Shown: in pieces, positions 60,901 to 64,000 of the stretch
Position numbering within the stretch: the stretch's first letter is position 1
Layout: the number at the start of each line of letters is the position of its first letter
Assembly: GCA_947044365.1 (NCBI GenBank)
Contig: OX345636.1
Span: 40,900,191-40,964,190, forward strand
DNA length: 64,000 bases
From: Petrosia ficiformis
Lineage: Eukaryota > Porifera > Demospongiae > Haplosclerida > Petrosiidae
Direction of reading: 5' to 3'
Translations under genes and position numbers: made by a program
Notes under the pieces: generated by a model
Seen by the model: only the letters and a program-made list of their open reading frames with translations
What the model was told of the DNA's origin: nothing
The model's database searches: none

Positions 60901-61284
60901 ACTTTAAAGTATGATAATATATAATAATATGTATTTTTAAATTATAATATTGGTGAATTAATCAGTACATACCTTTCAAATTCCTGTGGTCCTGTTCAAT
61001 GATTTAAAATTATTACAGCTGAAACGTATGGAAACGGCGTTTTTTTTGTGCGCATAACTCACGTGTTCAACATGCTGTGATGTCTAGATAGGTGTCTATT
61101 AATAGAGAATTCTATTCTGAATCGAATGGAACTGGAATCTGACTTGTGCCGTAAGTTGTTATAAAGTTATTAGCGTTACTGTCAATAGCCCTAAGCGGGG
61201 CTATTCCGTATCTGGTACAAATGTTTGAATTTAATTTACATTGAAAACGCAATAGCCCCGTCGCGGATTAGCCCCGGTTGACTA
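57908..61284 (-). mobile_element. autonomous pogo/Tigger-like transposon
   Basis: Inverted ends TAGTCAACCGGGGCTA flank 3377 bp, with a TA duplication (57906-57907 and 61285-61286). The left arm near 15655 has the unoccupied site with a single TA, so this is a clean later insertion. Subterminal copies of GGGGCTATTGCGTT-like motifs occur at 57917, about 58115 and 58132, and inverted near 61190 and 61245, as expected of transposase-binding sites. The element carries one uninterrupted transposase gene on the minus strand. Confidence 0.92.
58337..60841 (-). CDS. pogo/Tigger-like transposase with AT-hooks and C-terminal PHD finger
   Basis: A single 834-codon frame without introns or lesions. Residues ~1-60 form a Psq-type helix-turn-helix (EAKYTKNIKSSANKYKIPYT), then a CENP-B-type DNA-binding region (GWWSGFMKRHPELRKRKPQ). 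The DDE_1 catalytic core has QIYNVDESGFPLSW, VLLILDGHKSH and HLLQPLDIGVFNRMKG, supplying three Asp. Then follow a Ser/Pro/Gln-rich stretch of ~12-residue repeats (PFVIPSTQAQSS), a Lys/Glu coiled-coil-like segment, two AT-hook-like cores (RRGRPKKRK and RSGRPKK), and a PHD finger at the end (CPACND...CEYCDQWYHADC...CPSC). The enzyme cuts and pastes the element at TA. The PHD finger may direct it to modified chromatin (inference). No lesion seen, so it may be active. Confidence 0.95.
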   Translation of the reverse strand: MVRNYKRKTEVHWTKDDMEKAITEAKYTKNIKSSANKYKIPYTTLRDHMSGRVSGENSRGHPTVLTAEEETEIVDACIIFAEWGFGLGRKEVEGIVCNYLKCTKKKNPFKDTIPGEGWWSGFMKRHPELRKRKPQHLQMIRAKQSNRIIVDHWFTSCLEPVLRNLDLFDKPEQIYNVDESGFPLSWTPKTILTKKGQKTPQALMAGSGRENITVQTCISGSGILLPPFVVYKGERLMSNTIFGGPLASRFAVSHNGWMTEESFVEWLKALFIPSLPPTRPVLLILDGHKSHITYEVRELARDNQIHLLKLPPHTTHLLQPLDIGVFNRMKGTWQTAVADFTRRERRLISKSDFPRLLKQVWDSFKSQWAVSAFSKTGIVPFNPNCIPDESFKLSEPFTSSQIEEPSNTSLSQSTVLPPLAEPQSSQPILPSNTEPQSSSLSPFVIPSIQPQSSPFVIPSTQAQSSRPVVPSNTEPQSSSLSPFVIPSTQAQSSPFVIPSTQAQSSRPVVLSNTEPQSSPLSPFVLPSTQPQSSRPVLPSNTEPQSPFVLPSTQPLIEPLSSNLSLTSNLTPTNSLNLSIEPSPSTNEHSHSPSISNETPTTSGLTDHLNISSSSDSRIESVHILSSPEYLRDFFADILRNESPFKNAKRRRKQLTSHGESLTSDEAMEVLRKEEEEKKRLAAEKAEKKRQREEKRREKQEKKNQSETSRRGRPKKRKNDDGDIDYESTQKRKNDEDYETIKKRSGRPKKSDHDKNNDLNKENEVAKDDSENEDNNQEKSGIPLATCPACNDTDYDRVWVACEYCDQWYHADCLGYSEWTEEEIQQETFICPSCI

Positions 61285-61286
61285 TA

Positions 61287-63403
61287 AATGAAAAATTTCC
61301 CAAAAATATGAACTCAGCACCTAAAAGTACACAAATGCACTCATTAACACATTCATATCATTTGTGGTTTTCATTTTCAGCAATTTAAATTCGAAGAGAA
61401 AAAATGAACTTTCACAGTAAGTGTTTTCACCCATCTCATAGTTAATTCACCATTGTCAAATGAAAATGTAGCGATACACTAAATAACCTGTGTAGACATG
61501 TTTATTGAGTGTATGTGTACATATTTTGACCATTTTTAAGTTATCATATCTATCAAATAACCATTAGGGCCCTAAAGGTCAATTGGGCCAAAACAAAGCA
61601 AATTGAGTATAACAACAAAATGGCTACTCGTAATCGAAAAATTCCAAAAAATATGAGCTCAGTACCTAAAAGTACACAAATGCACCATATAACACATTCA
61701 TGTGATTTGTGGTTTTTAATTTATTCATGTTAAACTCATACAAACTCCATTATACACACTGTAATGATTAAATGACAATTGGAAAATCTGACAATAGCGA
61801 TACACTAAATATTCTATGTAGACATGTTTATTGAGTGTATGTGTACATGTTTTGACCATTTTTAAGTTATGATATCTACCATATAACCATTAGGCCCCTA
61901 AAGGTCAATAGGACAAAAACAAAGACAAATGACTGTAACTAGAAAATGGCTGAAAGGTTTGAACTCAGAACAACACTATTTCAGTATTTTATTTAAGACA
62001 ATTTCAAATATGCTTTGTACTACTTTCAAAGTGTAGCTGTTGAACACACATGGCATTTTCATCCTATTTATATATAATTTTATGAGGTGTTGAGTAAGTA
62101 TATACAACATGTCAAAGATGGACTCTATTGAGTCTTTGTTTATCCTCATCACATCATATAAACACTCATCACAAAGGAATAAACTACTTAATTGGGTTCT
62201 AGTTTTTCCCTATATTCTGATAAATATAATAATATTGCAGAGCTAGTTTCGTCCGTCCTGAAGAGGGCAAGAAGAGATTTCAAACAGTAGTAATGCAATT
62301 CATATATCCAAAAGGACTGTTGGTGTGTATGTTCGACAAAAAATTTTTCCTGTCATACCACCCACTCTGTCTTCAAGTCTTACATGTATAAAGCTAACCT
62401 TAGAAAATAGTTCTTTAATTAACAGAAGTATACTTCTACATGTAGTTCTGAAAATCTAACTGAAAAAAATAAAAAATAGCAAATTATTTTAACGATTTCA
62501 GTCTATATTTAATTCAGAACAGGACATTATAAAAGCAAATTTTTGCTGTTTCTGTTCAAAAAATGCTATAGAAACCTGCCAAACTAAAGTCTATTCACAT
62601 TCATGATGTCTTCAAAATAATGATGTGATGATATGTAATGCAGCGTATAGTATAATGTCGTAAGGTTAATACATGATTATACTGTAACTCTAGATCTATA
62701 ATTTAGCAATGGATTGAAATTTGACATACACAAAAAAGAACGGGAAGGATAATTATATGAAAATGGTACATGTAGAAAGATTGTTTGTCATTTCAAAATA
62801 AAGTTATGAACATTTTTCTGAGGACAAGGTGAATGTGAATGACCTTTACATATAGCTTAATGACAGCAAACATCTTTAACGTAAACTAACAATGGATATT
62901 CTACCTACATGTACGTCACGTCACATTCAATGACAATCAAGTGGTCAGGGAGATGTAAAAGAATCATGCTGATAGAACAGTATTTCACTAATATTGATAC
63001 TACAGGACACACACAACCTACATGTATGTTGTATACATAATATTAACAAGGTGCTGTTCTTTGAGCATGATCCGATGTAAAAATTATCTATAATTATGGC
63101 TTGATAGAAGATTAGTTTGATAAGGTGATGAGGTGTATAACAAGTCAGTATAATACATGCATGAAGTATATATACCTTAGTAGTAACCACCAAACAGAAC
63201 AATTTCAGCCACTCAGCTTGGCTGTCTTTTAAAGCATCCTTTTCAATCACGCAACTTCAGTTCCACGATTCATATTCTATCAGTACATGAATGCCTGATC
63301 CAAACCAAGTATGAATTAACACCAGTTGTTCAAGTCACTGAGTCTGGCCAACATAGGCACATTGAAGTACATGTAGTCTATACTCTATAGTCTAGTTATT
63401 AAA
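61287..63403. repeat. outer-right arm, distal part
   Basis: 61287-62322 mirrors 14633-15655. Beyond 62322 the match to the left arm is lost. 62510-63200 is a diverged copy of about 15800-16300 (TTAATTCAGAACAGGACATT, then AAATGCTATAGAAACC, then AGATGTAAAAGAATCATGCT). The 101-codon minus frame at 62945-63250 has no domain and overlaps repeat DNA. Confidence 0.6.
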
Positions 63404-63480
63404 TTAAATTAAACTAGTGGGTGTGGCTGGGATGAGCTGTAATATATCCACGTCCCGATGATTGATCCTTAAGTCGGATC
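63404..63480 (-). repeat. right terminal inverted repeat of the giant element
   Basis: Pairs with 9607-9683; ends CGATGATTGATCCTTAAGTC followed by GGATC. Outside it the sequence (ACTTGGCTGAAG) is unrelated to the arms. Confidence 0.8.
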
Positions 63481-64000
63481 ACTTGGCTGAAGTGAGAAGC
63501 ACATTCACCAAAAGAACATTCCTAAGGCACTTATCAAGAACCGCCCCCCACAAACTTGTGGTTTGACAGGAATCTAATGAATGTTCTTTTGAATACTCTT
63601 TTGCAACAATTGTACTTCCTGCCTTGAAGATTTTGTAAAGACTATGGTGTGAAGATTTTGTAAAGACTATGGTGTGAATAATGGTTAGTTATCACAGTAT
63701 ATAATTTATTTATTTTAATACACAGATATTACATGAGATTTTGTCTATGAACAAACATGGTTAGTTATTCTAGTTATCACTGTGTATAATCTATTTATTG
63801 TACCCATTGTTATACACAGATATCACATGACAAGACGATGTGGATTAACACTACAGAATTAACTTAATGAAACAATCACTTTACTTTTGAAAAAATAGAC
63901 TCTAGTTATTACTTTATTATACAATTTTCTAATATTTTGTTTGTAAAAGGTTTTTGTTCAACACAAATTAAAATAACTGCATAATAATAGTCCAACACTA
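63481..64000. other. right flank, short tandem duplications only
   Basis: GAAGATTTTGTAAAGACTAT is duplicated in tandem at about 63627-63670, and ATGGTTAGTTAT with CACAGATAT(T/C)ACATGA recurs about 75-110 bp later. No gene seen. Confidence 0.6.

Larger units (their letters stand above)
9607..63480. mobile_element. ~54-kb nested palindromic (foldback) element with KDZ and MULE/NOF-like transposase genes
   Basis: The two ends are inverted repeats starting GATCCGACTTAAGGATCAAT. Only these outermost copies carry the extra TATTACAGC stretch, so they pair specifically with each other. Long inverted tracts follow: 14633-15655 with 61287-62322, 15656-22572 with 50980-57907, and 31745-38748 with 45637-50963. 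The inner part follows x + y = 84385 and the outer part x + y = 73552; the difference is mostly the LTR element inserted in the left arm. The centre is near 42190, with a 6.9-kb loop. Six bases outside each end read ACTTCG and ACTTGG, a possible imperfect target duplication. Whether this moves as one unit, or is an inverted duplication of smaller elements, is not settled by the sequence. Confidence 0.65.

Noticed and set aside
62945..63250. 101-codon minus frame near the right end
   Set aside because: Lies in a diverged copy of arm DNA (similar to about 15.8-16.3 kb) where the frame is not kept.
9607..63480. Palindrome as a pure assembly artefact
   Set aside because: Arms differ by three whole transposon insertions with proper junctions, a 1.67-kb tandem-unit loss and scattered substitutions. 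A duplicated contig would not show this, although a local misjoin at the loop cannot be excluded from sequence alone.

Overview
This is an AT-rich, intron-bearing eukaryotic window. It is almost certainly from an early-branching animal. A demosponge is my best guess, from the mix of Penelope-like, KDZ, PHD-bearing pogo and RecQ-carrying elements plus an exostosin-like gene, but the phylum is an inference. No bacterial-style operons, rRNA genes, canonical tRNA genes or CRISPR arrays were found.

Layout. (1) 1-1181: 3' end of a dead non-LTR retrotransposon. (2) 2014-9569, minus strand: the one clear host gene, a four-exon family-64 (exostosin-like, EXTL2-like) glycosyltransferase of 324 codons. 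Its first intron (about 6 kb) is filled with repeats, including a 549-bp transposon with perfect 67-bp terminal inverted repeats, a 9-bp target duplication and a captured RecQ-helicase fragment. (3) 9607-63480: a roughly 54-kb structure bounded by matching ~77-bp terminal inverted repeats and organised as a nested palindrome. Each arm carries, from outside inwards, an outer foldback, a KDZ-family transposase gene pointing inwards, an inner foldback made of ~170-bp tandem repeats, a short spliced gene of unknown function, and ~153-bp hairpin repeats. The loop (38749-45636) carries 164-bp tandem repeats and a PHD-finger/DDE transposase-like gene resembling MULE/NOF-type proteins. The plan recalls Drosophila FB-NOF foldback elements, at a much larger scale.

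The two arms are nearly identical over long stretches but differ by clean insertions, so they can be read against each other. The left arm has gained a Penelope-like element (10447-12716) and a Gypsy-type LTR element (22572-31744). An intact seven-exon Mutator-like transposon (23565-28314, 9-bp target duplication) is nested inside the Gypsy element. The right arm has gained an intact pogo/Tigger-like element with a C-terminal PHD finger (57908-61284, TA duplication). For both the Gypsy and the pogo insertions, the opposite arm preserves the empty site.

The functional content is therefore one glycosyltransferase gene plus a layered record of transposition. Apparently intact transposase genes are the Mutator-like one (1075 aa) and the pogo one (834 aa). 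The KDZ, Gypsy pol and central transposase genes all carry visible frameshifts or stops. All family assignments rest on motif recognition by eye; no database search was possible.
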